A stretch of DNA of 64,000 bases, taken from contig NW_009799102.1 in NCBI RefSeq assembly GCF_000213175.1, positions 632,062 through 696,061 of the forward strand. Reading direction: 5' to 3'. The DNA is from Neurospora tetrasperma FGSC 2508. Taxonomy: Eukaryota; Ascomycota; Sordariomycetes; Sordariales; Sordariaceae. Shown in pieces: positions 32,965 to 44,700 of this stretch (positions are counted from its first letter, which is position 1; the number at the start of each line of letters is the position of its first letter). The notes under the pieces were generated by a model. It did not search any database, was not told where the DNA came from, and saw nothing but the letters and a program-made list of their open reading frames with translations. A program made the translations under genes and the position numbers.

Positions 32965-35900
32965 ATGGCGGACTCGGTGACCCACACTTCACCTCCCTCT
33001 TCTTCCTCTCCTTCTTCTTCCTTCTATTCTCTTTTTGGTACTCCTCCTCCCTCACACCAGCCCGACGGCGGAGCTAACAATCGCGACGACGATGAACCGA
33101 GTCCAATACAACCATTCTCCTTCCCAGGGTCAGTGCCTGATAGTACCGGTGCCGTGAGTCCACGCTTACGTGGATGTATAGCCGGTCCGTTTTTCCTCGT
33201 CGACACACTGAAGTGAGCGTCCCGCGATTCGAGAGTCATATCAAGTCCATCAACTCCTACCCATCACGTACGCCTGTTGGAAGGACGGGGGTGCTTGACG
33301 GGCTATCGCATCGTGGGAATCTCGCAGTAAGCCGTGTCGGCTAGCCAGAGCGGCGGGACCATCATCACCGACGCCAGGTCATTCTCTCTCTTTCATGACC
33401 CAACCCCCCCTCTCGCCTCGCCTTCCTTATCCTTCCACCACTTCCCTTCCCTCTCCCCTGCCGTCTCCCCTGCCGTCTCCCCTTCCACTCCTGGTGCTGT
33501 GTGTTCTTGGGCACACGGCCGTCCCGTTTCTCCTGGCAATAGCTGGAAGGATGCGTCCCACGCGTCGAGAACCGTAAAAACTTGCCAACTCCTACCCACA
33601 GGCTAGCCACCTGCTGGAAGGACTGGGGTTCTCGATAGGTCGTGGATAGAGAGTTAGCCGACCATAGCGCTCTCTGTCTACCTCCGGGTGTTGGGAAGCC
33701 TCCGACAGTTCAATGTCACGCAAGAGCGGCAGGATGATCACCACCAAGGCCCCAGTCCCGAGGTCATGTATCTGGCAGGATGCATGGCCGGAGCGTTTCT
33801 TATTGATGATGTATGGGGGTTGGTGTACCACGAGTCGAGAAGCCTTAGATCCAACCACAGGTCAACTCCTGTGGAGAGGACTGTGGCTCTCTCGATAGGC
33901 CGCGGGTAGAGAATGCTGCTGGCGTAGCTTCCTCTGCTGTCTTGCGTCCGATGGTGTGAATCGATCAACAATCACATTGTCAACCGAGAGCGACGGGGCT
34001 TTCCCTTTAAACCCAGCCCTGGCGTTGTGTGTCCGGCGGGGCACATGGCCGTCCGTCTCAGCTGTGCGATACTTCTGAAAGTATGTGTAACCCGGGTCGA
34101 GAAGCCGTAAAAACTTGCCAACTCCTACTCAGTGGGCTAGCTGCTTGCTGAAAGGACTGGGGCTTCTTCGATAGGCCGTGGATGTAGATGCTGCTGCCGT
34201 AGCACTCTTCCACCTCCGTCTGGGGGAACTGATGGACAGTTGCGTCGTCACAGGTGAGCGGCGGGGCTTTCCTCATCTCTGCTGCTCGTTTCAGCCGTGC
34301 GATGCTTCTGAAAGTATGTGTAACCCGGGTCGAGAAGCTATAAAAACTTGCCAACTCCTACTCAGTAGGCTAGCTGCTTGCTGAAAGGACTGGAGCTTCC
34401 TCGATAGGCCGTGGATGTAGATGCTACTGCCGTAGCACTCCTCCATCTCCGTCTGGGGGAACTGATGGACAGTTGCGTCGTCACGGGTGAGCGGCAGCTT
34501 TGTCCCTTCCCTTTTGTCATGTTCATCGCGCGCCTAGATCATCACCAACACAGCACCAACACTACGTACACCGGCACTACACCAGCACCAAGACCATCAT
34601 ATCTACGTTTACGGCTAACAGTCCAAGGGAGGCGAGTGGTTTGAACGGCGAGGACACGCCTCGTGACAAAATAAGCGACAGTCTCTTCAACCGCGATGAC
34701 GACAACACCTCGGTTGTGTTCGACTCCAGCGACGATGAAAGACACTGCAACATCAACATGTTGAATCGTGGAGGTGTGGTAACATGGGAGGACGCAGCAC
34801 ATGTCATCCAACATACATCTCAATTATCACTGGACTTTCACGTCGATACTTCGGAACAACGAGCTCTTTTTGTTCTTCATGCTCCCGTGTACCTAAAGGT
34901 CAGCACGCCCAACTGTCTGGTTTTTCGTCTGATTATGTATCCCGAGAACATTCGGTCCATCGAATTTGATCCGAGGACACGTCCTCCTACACCTGGCATG
35001 GACAACGCGCCCAATAAGTTCATGGGTTTACGCTTCCTCATGACGCAACCACCTAGCTTGGCGGTCCCCAAAGATCGCCCTTTGGAACCAAAACCACGAT
35101 CTCGAGACCTGTTCGAAGCTCTGAAATCCCTTGCTACAGTCCAGGAACTCAACATCTACCTGGACATGTTCTGCCATGTGCCGGAGGTTCGGGATCAATT
35201 GTCTTTGCTTCCGACTGTCTTTTCATCCACCTATCTTGGCGATCGACCAAAAACGGATTCCAATCGGTCGAATCTCCAAGTCTTGCATAAAGGTTTGGGC
35301 GCCGTAATTCTCGACATGGGTGCAACTGCTGCCGGACCCGACGCAACCTTGGCAAATACTGCGGCAAAGCAAGTCGTGCATGAAACGATAGAAGAAGTAG
35401 CGCCGGCATATACCAAGGATGACTCTCTCCAGAGTCCGGCGCAAGTGATAACTCCGTCTGGTATGTTCTCTGCGCTCACTCACATCATTATCTCATTTGG
35501 TTACTAACACGCTGCCTCTTAGACCGCAAACGTCGGCGAACCAGTGAATCCCTGTCTCCCTCAACCACCACCGACAAGCGCATCCTCACTGCCTTCGCTC
35601 AACTAGCCAAGCGCCATGCCGATCTGCAAAGTCGCGTTGCACACCTCGAGAAGATGGTGGCCGACTCTCGGTGTGATCACACTCCATGCCGTTGCGATAC
35701 GGAGGAAATCGAGAATATTATCGAACATGTGAATGATAAAATCGGCAATGACATGGATGATGTGCGATGGGAGTTGGAGGACAAAGTGTTTGGCGAGACG
35801 CGGGAGCTTGTGATGGAGAAGACGGAAGAGCAGCAGTCGCAGTTGTGGGCCGATATGCGAGAGGGCTTAATGGACGAGATGCGGCAGGAGATCAAGGAGG

Positions 35901-36058
35901 AATTGAAGGCTGAGCTCAGACAGGAACTGGCGGCAGAGATCAAAACGGAGCTGTTCAAGGACATGGCACAGGCGATGATGAGGGCGGCGTGCGGTGACGT
36001 CGTCAAGTCTGGGGCTGGCATGTCACAAAGCACGCAGAGCACGGATAGTACTCAGTGA
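32965..36058 (+). CDS. Coiled-coil protein of unknown function with repeat-filled first intron (model uncertain at 5' end)
   Basis: The firm part is 34622-35460 joined to 35523-36058 (intron GTATGT...CTAAC...CTCTTAG). It holds DSLFNRDDDNTSVVFDSSDD, a central region with YPENIRSIEFDP and DLFEALKSLATVQELN, and a charged coiled coil rich in Glu/Lys/Gln near the C-terminus (about the last 140 residues). It has no signal peptide, and no upstream ATG in frame before 34758. An ATG at 32965 opens a Ser/Pro-rich segment (FYSLFGTPPPS) that can be joined in phase: 32965-33128 to 34622 (donor GTCAGT, acceptor GCTAACAG, 512 residues), or 32965-33153 to 34554 (stronger donor GTGAGT). Either puts the tandem array inside a 1.4-1.5 kb intron, very long for these fungi. 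I believe related proteins occur in Sordariales, but I cannot name a function. If the join is wrong, the gene may start at 34758. Confidence 0.5.
33170..34498 (+). repeat. Array of five decayed tandem repeats
   Basis: Five head-to-tail units share the order: a GTCGAGA-type block, then AACTTGCCAACTCCTAC, then GCTGGAAGGACTGGGG or a variant, then CGATAGGCCGTGGAT, then AGAGCGGCGGGGCTTT-like. The CAACTCCT core recurs near 33251, 33587, 33863, 34119 and 34353, so spacing falls from about 335 to about 232 bases. Units 4 and 5 (34059-34291 and 34292-34498) are nearly identical; units 1-3 are progressively more diverged. Units carry sequences like splice donors (ACAGGTGAGC, AAAGTATGT) and acceptors (CTACTCAG, GTTTCAG). 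The unit is shorter than the about 400 bases usually needed to trigger RIP in Neurospora, which may explain how young copies persist. Confidence 0.8.
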
Positions 36059-36247
36059 GGCACGCCATCGGCTGGTCCGATACCCTCACCTAACGGCCTT
36101 GTGAATGAACATGATCTCTTCCTTTTCCCCAACATACATGAGGCCTCAGCATCTTGGTTGTTCAGACTGATGTCTGCATGTGCTTCCATGTTGTAACTAG
36201 AGTGGCCAACCTGTGTTGCCATTCTGCCCGTAGGTACCTCTAGTCGA

Positions 36248-38122
36248 CTACTTGTCCTTCCTCCACAAATCCCTCCAAAACTCTCTAAACCCATACTGCG
36301 GCTCCTTCCTCTCATAGACCCTCTGCCCCTTCCCTTCCCCCGTAAACCTCCCCAAAATCCCATCCGGCTTCTTATACGCCATAGCATCAGCGATATTCCC
36401 TCCCGCCGGCCTCGTCGCCCTCTCCTTGATCGTCTGCGCAATCAACGGCGCCACGTCCGCAAAACAATTGTTCAGTTCCCGATCCAAGTTGAAGTACGGC
36501 TTCTTGGCTAGCTCGGGCGCCATCAAGTTGTAGGACCGCGTGATGGCGTTCAGATTGGTGATGGACAGTTCAAGGAAGGAGCGCTCGGCTGCTTCCCAGG
36601 ATGGGTCGCGGAAGGGTTTGGTGAAGGAGATTTCGGGTTCTTGGGTTTTTGGCGTTGGTGTTTCTACGGCTGCTGCTGCTGTCGCTGCTACTGCTGGCTC
36701 CTGGCTAGTACTCTCAGAAGTGGCAGAAACGTCCGGCGTCTGCTGCCGGATCTTGACCATGACGGGATCTTCTGTCGAGTTGGTCGGTACGGATATCTGA
36801 TCCACGTTGCGCCTTCGGGGGTTGTGTATCTCTTCGGCGCGGGCGTACTCGCTCGCTCGACGGATTTGGTCTTCTAGGGTGCCGCCCCGACTGGAGATCA
36901 TCCGGGCGGCATGGCGGAGCCAGTCGTTGCGGAGTCGCTTGCGGAAGGACTCGGCGGTTTTGATGAGCTCTTGTTGTTTTTCGATCCAAGGGGGGACGAT
37001 TTCTTGGCGTTTGATCATTTTGTTCATTATGTATTCGGTCTGTCGGGTTTTTCATATCTCTTGTCAGTCACGGCACGGCGCGGTACGCAGTGCAGACAAC
37101 ACACAGGAAACAAGAGCGAACTCGAAAAGAAAAGTAAAACTCACGGTATCAATAAAAGGATTATCAGCCCTCGTATCCCTCTCCACCCCTTTGCCCCTCG
37201 GTATATTCTTAAACTGGCCTCTCGCAATCGCGTTCTCAATCCGTTCATTCGCCAACGCCGCCAGCCCCGAAACCGTATTCGGCATCGCCCTCGCCACCGG
37301 CGTAAACCGCTCTCTAAACTCCCGCCGCAACTCCTCCCGCTCTTCCTCCGTCAATCCCATCGACTCGGCCTTGGGCAACTCCATGTCCACATACGCCTGC
37401 GCCTTCTCCCTCGCGCTCGCTACCCTCCTCCCCGCACTCATCTGCGGTTGCCGCTTAATCCGCATATCCACCACCGGGCTAGGAATCTTAGGCTTCCCCC
37501 TCGTCTCCCTTCCTAGCGGCTTGTGCGCATCATTCAACATTCTCAACACGGCGTCCTCCGTTGACTCTTCGCCCGTCCATGCCTGTGAGGAAGCAATCGA
37601 TCGCGTGCCTTGCCCTGCAGACCCGGGGATGCGAGAGTGGCCGGAAGAGGTGATTCCGGCTTCGGAAAGCGCCGAGGCGTGCTCGGAGGCGAACTTGGCA
37701 GAGGCCACTTTGGCTAGGAGTCGGTCGCGCAGGTTTTCGTCAAATCCGGCTTCTTCGATGGCGCGGAGGCCGGCGCGGCCGCCGGTTAGGAGGGCGTCTT
37801 CGGTTGCTTGGGCGAGACGGCGGGTCATGGGGCCTTGTTCTTCCTCGGTGCCGGGTGGGGGAGGTGCATCTTTAGACGTAGGCGGCGTCGTGGTGTCATT
37901 TTGGGAATCGGTTGGCTTCGGATCGGAGGTTGTTGGCTCGTGATTTGTGTTGTTGTTTTTTGCGTCGAGTTCGGACTTGAGAGGATTGGAAGAGTTATCG
38001 GCGGCAGAATATACGCGGGAGGAGTGTGATAATGATCGTGCGGAGAGGGTTGAGATCGGGTTGCTGGCGATTGTGCGCACGGCGCGGAGGGGGCGGGTGC
38101 AGAGCATGGGGTTGAAGCTCAT
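36248..38122 (-). CDS. Mitochondrial DNAJC28-like (DUF1992) protein
   Basis: Two exons on the minus strand, 37145-38122 and 36248-37039, give 589 residues; the intron (GTGAGT ... CCGACAG, phase 0) falls inside the conserved domain, joining NPFIDT to TEYIMNKM. The start at 38122 gives a basic, Ser-rich mitochondrial presequence (RPLRAVRTIASNPISTLSARS); the frame is open for 25 codons upstream but those lack such a signal. The conserved DJC28/DUF1992 domain covers about residues 290-365: ERIENAIARGQFKNIPRGKG, then KRQEIVPPWIEKQQEL. Family members often have a J domain; none is visible here (no HPD), so this is the J-less fungal form. The C-terminal part is Ala/Thr/Pro-rich, then a second conserved block near SITNLNAITRSYNLMAPEL. 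Function is poorly known; a mitochondrial matrix chaperone-related role is inference. Confidence 0.85.
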
Positions 38123-38587
38123 GATGAGAGCCCAAGGAGGGTCCAAGAAAACGAGGGTGTTGCACCAAAAGGAGGAGGCACGAAAGATAGAAAACAAGAG
38201 GAAGATGAAACAGAAATTTAGGTATCAAGAGGCAACATTCGCGGTTATGGGCGGCGATCTCCAGGGGAATTTCGGCGGGTCGATGACGAACTGCACGATA
38301 AGGCACAGTAATCGCAACAGTGCAACGGGCGGTAAGTAGTTTTGACATCCGCGGCACGCAGCGAGCACTTTAACACTGGGAATGCCCTCATCCCAATCCT
38401 TGCTCTATTATAAGTGATGAAGGTCTGAACCTTTCAATATATACATGATTTTGAATCGAAATGCGGATGTCGGCGCTAGACCGGATCGAATTTCCTTCTA
38501 CTGTTGTCACGGTTGAAGCACAACTCAATCCTTTGTGCTTGTGTCTATCCTTATGAGAGCTTTTTAGCGAGCGCTACCTCAACAATA
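38123..38587. other. Shared 5' region of DNAJC28-like gene and tRNA-Met
   Basis: The minus-strand gene is transcribed leftward and the tRNA rightward from this stretch. No gene of its own is seen. Confidence 0.5.
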
Positions 38588-38692
38588 GGGACCTTGGCGC
38601 AGTTGGCTAGCGCGCAGGTCTCATACTACAGTATGATCTGGTTTAACATCAGAGTAATCCTGAGGTCGGGAGTTCGAGCCTCCCAGGTCCCA
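38588..38692 (+). tRNA. Elongator tRNA-Met (anticodon CAU) with intron
   Basis: Acceptor GGGACCT pairs with AGGTCCC plus discriminator A; D arm GCGC...GCGC with loop AGTTGGCTA; T arm GGGAG TTCGAGC CTCCC with a canonical B box. The anticodon CAT is at 38622-38624, and a 31-base intron (38626-38656) starts one base 3' of it, the universal position for eukaryotic nuclear tRNA introns. Mature length is 74. The anticodon stem has a U31-U39 mismatch, as in yeast elongator tRNA-Met. It lacks the GGG/CCC anticodon stem of the initiator, so it is the elongator. Confidence 0.93.
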
Positions 38693-38696
38693 ATTG

Positions 38697-38701
38697 TTTT
38701 T
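38697..38701 (+). terminator. RNA polymerase III terminator
   Basis: Five T follow the tRNA-Met discriminator base after four bases, and further T runs follow a few bases on. Confidence 0.75.
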
Positions 38702-41700
38702 GCATTTTCTTTTGGCTTTTTTTCTCTTCTCTCTCTGAATCAGGCTTTCGCAGCGGGTTGTGATGTTTTTTTTTCTCATCTTATTTGGGGGTTGAGGGCG
38801 ACCTGGTGTAGGGCCATTTTTCAACCCCCTACCATACCATACCCCCAAGTATTGTATCCTCATGTTTACCCTTTTTTTGTTCATCCGCGATAGATGTGGA
38901 CGCAGAATGATGTGGTTCACATCTTGAGGCTCATATCGGGAATGAAAATGCCGACGTATTCAGGATCACAACCATGAACAATATAGAGCATCATCATCCC
39001 AGTATACGCGGACACCCCACCGACCACGGTCATGCTCTATGTGTCTTAAGCGGTAGAAAGATTTCCTAGTCACCTGGACCGCCTTGTTGTTTAGCATGGT
39101 GGCTAGAGTATCCTTCTTATCACCATAAACGCATGAGTACCTCTACCGTAAACGGTTCGGCGCTGTCGAGTGGTTGGATACCTGTAACGCAAGAGACTCC
39201 TACTTCACAACCGTCCACAAGTAAAGGAACTTCGGTTATTTCAGCTCCGAGCTGAGAACAATGGAAATTACCAAGTTGCTGAAGAGGTGGTCCGGCATAG
39301 CAGTAGGTCGTTCCTGCCCAGGCGGACACGGAAAATTCCGAACAATGAACTGAGAAAGAGAAGGAACGCGTTAGGCTGTTTCTTAGGCATCCATGGCTCT
39401 TTAAACCCAACTGCACTTACCAGTCTGATCGCTTCTACCCATATGAAGTCACGAGCTGTGATCATGGTTGGTCGTCTGCTTCGGATTGTTCTTTCCTGAA
39501 GGGCTTGGGCATCAGCGCGATCGCCGCCAAATCATGCAAAGCTCCTTGATTGTACCATGTCTCAAGCATTGGACTGCGTAGTGGTTAGAGCAAAAGAAGC
39601 CTCGCATCGACAGTACTTACGATATAGAGGTAGCCTTATTGATTCGGATGCTTTAACGACCAGCCCATATTATCTTGGAAGCTCTCGAGTTATTGAAGTC
39701 TGTCGAACCTATTTCAATTCTGCTCGTGGATCTCGTCAGCTTGGTCAGAAGTCAAGAACAGTACAAGGCGAAAAGGTAGGCGCAAAGGGACAGGGTTAGG
39801 TAAGGGAGATGTGCTACCTTCCCAGATCGCACATTGGGTCCAGTGATTTTCGAATACTCAGGCCTGGATCAATGGAGTTCACGTACCTCTAAACCGAGCA
39901 AGCTCGACTGCCGTACCCCTTTTTTTATTTTTATTTTTATTTTGTTGTTGTTGTTGCACGTCGAGAAGGCAGAAATAATGAGGTGCGACTCGTACATTCT
40001 GGCCACGAGCCTCCTCCATGCCACAAGTATTCCGCGAGGTAGGTGAGTGTCAAGATATGGTAGCAACCTGAGGTAGGTACTTATGCTTCTCATGAAGCTA
40101 CGTTCTTCCGACGCAACCCAGCACCCGAAGGCGCAGAGGCAGAATGTCATGATAGCGATATCGGATGAAGCACTCAAACGCAAAGAAGGAAAGTACTGTA
40201 TAAGTATCTCTGCGGTGCGCGACTCCGACGTACCTGCCAAATGTCTGATTCTCAGGTACATGTAACTGGCCACCCACCCAGATGGGAAAGTGGAAAGTGC
40301 TCCCTGGGAACTCCAAATGTCCGACTACCTGATCCAATCTGGCAAGTATCCCCCTTCCAGAAACCTGCCGTGTAACGGATCATTATTAGTCGTTCACAAT
40401 CACTGCACAGTTCGGTGTGTCCCGTGTAACCGCTAACCAGTGTGCAGTGACGTCGGGAAACGACTTGAAATCTCACAGACGCTCACCGACGGGATGTTAT
40501 ACATGGTACTCGGTAACGGAAGTTCCTAGCGAGACATCAACTTGAAACAGTGGAACAGCGTACCCCCTAGGAACTGACGTGAGACTCTCGCTTCTTGAAG
40601 TCGGAAGAAGATCATCAAAGTCGGAGGCGCTGCATGTGGCCGCAGAAGTAAAGATCGGAGTGTTGCACCGAAAAGTTGAGGGGTCCGGGCTCGGAGCTTG
40701 AGGTTCACGGCTCACGGCTCGTATATGGCAGCGATTCTTTCCAGGGAATCGCTTGCCGCTAACTCATTTCAGTGACCCTTGGGCTTCACGAAGCCGCGAG
40801 AATATGCTAGTATTTGATGCCTGGGAAAGCCCGAAAGAAGTGGCAGTATTGCTTAGTTCATCACTGGACTGCAATGCCCAGACTCGCCCAACTCCTCTTA
40901 CCCAGCCCGGCCTAGCCCTGCCCCGGACTAGAACCTCCTTTACTATCATTCAAACTCACCAGATCTTCGGGATCATCGATCTGCCTTCAGACGACCCCGC
41001 AACCCGGTCGATGCACATCGGATTTGGAATGTGTGTGTGACTCTACACTAACACCTAGTCTAGAGGCTCCACCTCGGGGAGTTCCGTCCTGAGCAGCTCG
41101 AGGATGAAGGATCACCGACACTGACATAATTGATGATCGCTCTCTTTGAATCCACCATGCTGATACCCCACATACTGTAGCCACAAAGCTTAGCATTGAG
41201 CCAAGATCTGGGGAGAATCTGGGGAAGTGCTGAGGAAGTGCCGGGGGGTGTTTGCTAGCTTGCTTGCCTGGTCGTCGAATTGTCCGTCATGTTTAAAGAG
41301 CTCAAAACAAAAGTATACACTTCAAAAGGGTTCGATTGGAAGTAAAGACAATATTGAGGTACCGAGTGAGTGAGTGAGCGGAAGTGCTGTGTCCAAGGGA
41401 GAGAGAGATGACGGTACGACGGAAAATGAACAAGAATTCGTTACCCGATTGATCAAGTGTTGGTGAACGCTGAGAAACGTCATGGTTGTTGATGGGCAGC
41501 TGATACGGACCAAGAGTCAAAAGGTGGAACACAGGATATCAGGCGTGCCTTTTAGTGTTTTATAAACTGCAGCGGCGCAACTGAATGGTATCAGATTTGA
41601 CCAGTAGATGGGGTCGCAAATATCCAGGGAGAATAGCTTCAATCCAATGTAAACTGAGGTTGAACTGACTAAACGGGTACCGATCATGGCATTGTCGTCT

Positions 41701-44700
41701 TATTTCCGTGTCGAGGAACCTGAGACCGGTTCGGACCAGGATACTGTCCTATGTCATCGGCGTCTTGCGACCTGACTACCTCCATGTCTCACCATGTATT
41801 ATCCTGACAACCAGAAAAGAAAAGCGGTCTGCTAGAAAGGTCTAAGAACACGGTCACTCGCGAAAAAAGTGGTGATTTCTGTTCAAAAAAAGGTCCGTGT
41901 TAAAAGCAATTAGTCTTTCCATTGGTGCTGATTCCAACCATGGGTTAGTTTTCCGCCCAATGAGAAGGAGTGGGGGACATCACGAGAGGATCTCATGCTG
42001 CGTGTGGCTTGTATGAAACACAGGTACGCTGAGTCTAGGAATTGGTGCAACGATAGCCCTTTCCCGGTCGGTAACGAGATACAACAGGCATGGTAGACAC
42101 TCGTACTGCGTACCACAACATCCGGTAGGTAGTTTTTGAAGGTAGTGTTTGTGGTTCATTGCACTGGTACTCGACCGACATCCGGTGCTGGTCCGGTCGC
42201 CGTCCGGTGGTGGTGGTGGGATGCCAGGAGATTATTTTCCAAGCTTAGTTGAGCCCGGGAGAGCCAAGGATTGGGGGTGCATTGCTTTGGCACCCAGTAG
42301 CGGGATGTCATGAGGTGATGGGAATGATCGGTTCGTTGATGAATGTCGAATACCTAAAAAAGAAAAACACAAGGAATTAAGATACGGTGAGAAAAAGTGG
42401 GCGTTTCCCGGCACACCAGCACATGGTGACCCGATCTGAAGCGAGAAAACGAGGCTGTTAAAGGTCTGGTGGTTGACGCTGCATCCCGGCTGCTTTCCCG
42501 AGACCTTTCAAAACCCCCCCACCCCACGAGGCCAACAGACATTGGGGGGACCTTGCTCACTACCAGTATTCACGACACTGTAGCTGCTTTTGTGATTGTC
42601 TCTTATTGCAGCTCGCCAGCCCCGCGTAGCACAAACGAGCCGCTCTCCAAGATTTGCCAGTGTTTCCCCAGAGATACCTTAAACTCCCCTTGTCTCGCTC
42701 TTAGACCTTCCCCGGACTTTCGGCTTCCTTCAACGGTCATTCGACGCTTGTGAAAGATGACGGGCGAATAACTTTTTGAGACCGGTGGTTAGCGGCGAGT
42801 TTCGGACACTACCACCCGTTTTTGTTTACGACTTGCCACCCACGGTGCTTCTGATAAAGCGAAAGATTGGCGTTCTGATCAACCAACGGGCCCACCCGAT
42901 GTGACAGTGGTTGGCGAATCCGTGGCTGTCTGATACCGATAGGGCTGCAATAGGCTTCCAGAAACGAGAGATTAGCGAGCACCACGGCCTTGGCGTGACG
43001 GTGATAGTGGAAGGTGATTGTGGGTGATAGACGTCCATATTGCCTCGGAAAGTGAAAAGAGGCTTCGGAGGTTTCACTTTCACAAATCTCCCCATTTCCT
43101 GAGGCGAAGTAGTATGAGCTCCTGAAAGACGATGAGAAGCCCGCCTGAGTCGCTATCGCCATGGCTACAGCAAAGCGGCTGCAAGGGGGCTCTGAGAAAA
43201 GCGAAAGATCCAATGCATCACCTCATCAGATGCCGTAATCAATGTGACCATGGCCCGAGTCACTTGACGGGAAAAGTGCCCACTGGTATCACGACACATT
43301 GCCCGTTTGGAACTGGCGCTTGAGGCGGCCTTGTCGGTACCTGAGCTGGCCATCAGGGTTATCAAGCTTTGCTGGGGTAGCTCGAGCTGCTAAGAGGGTC
43401 TAGACCGCCAGTACCTACCGTAGCGTAGGCCGCCAAGATGCTTTAAGGAAAGGCTGGAATGTCCAGGAGAGAAAAGTTTTCCTTTCTCGAGGTTGACGTG
43501 CTTCTTCACGATGTTACGGTTGGGTGGTGATGTGGATGGTAAGGTCGGGTCGGTGAGATGCAGGGTAATCGAGTTCCCACTTTGGGTTCCGTCGTGAGGG
43601 ATGTTTACGAACTGGCACTGCCACGGTGACAGTTGGAAGTGTAGAGGTAACGGGAATCCCACTGATTGCTGCCCAGTGTGCGGGATTCTTCATCAATAGG
43701 AATGCAATTCGCTACCTACCATAAACACAAATTCCGTCAATCACGACGTTCCCGTTGGACCTAAAAAGCCGAGGAGATGGGACAGGAATGAGACCTGCAG
43801 AGTGAGGCCAAAGTCAAGACAACAAACCCATCACAAGTTGCAGCCACATGTGACGCAAATGCAGCGGAAACCTTGCCGTTTCCCTCTGTCAGCGTGGATA
43901 ATACGGTAAAGATACGACAGTCCCCGCCTGAAAAACCATGGTGCCGTTGTTGCCCTGCATAACGTTTTGGTGATCACAGGAGAAGACGGCTGGAAGGAGC
44001 ATCACCACTGGCTACAGCAGGAGGCGTGGAGGCGACGGATGAGTGGCAGGCACTCACTTGAGAAGATTCACGTAGGTCGGACTGAGTGCAGCGAATCTGA
44101 CTGTGTCAAAGTAGCCGCCATGTGTGTCTCTCATCAAACACTGTGACAGAGCTCAGATCCGCTGCCGATTGACCGCCTTCCCTTGGCCTAAAGCCCTTCT
44201 GGAACAGGCCTGACCATGCCTGATTATGCCGGTTACGCGGGGTAGGCTTGGAGCCAGCTTTTGCGCTTTGTACTGTGGGGAGACATTGAAGGACGCCAGC
44301 CATCCAACTCCATCCCGCGGCGCCCGTAGGTTCTTTGTATTCGTTATTTCCACCTCCAATTGCGCTGGGCTGACTGCCGATATTTGACTGTCTGCAGCAT
44401 TCACGACTGTACCCGACATCCATCTGTACTGCCTTGGTTGCGACACAGATAGGATGAGGTGGCGCCTTACACAACACGAATAAGTGAAGAGTATTGCGGA
44501 CCTTTATCTCGAGTCTCACAAGGCCATCGTCGTTGCCGTCTCTTCTCTTCTGTTCTTTTCCTTCCATGAGAACTACAGACAAATGTCGCACAACGTGAAC
44601 AACAAAGTGGAGGAACTGTGAAGCGATCTCGGCTCCCACGGATGATGACCACCTAAAAAATACGGTGCACGAGAGTCGGACCCTGAACAGCGATCTTGCG

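Noticed and set aside
39572-39600. tRNA-like A box (GCGTAGTGGTTAGAGC)
   Set aside because: No B box or T arm follows at a workable distance and no acceptor stem pairs.
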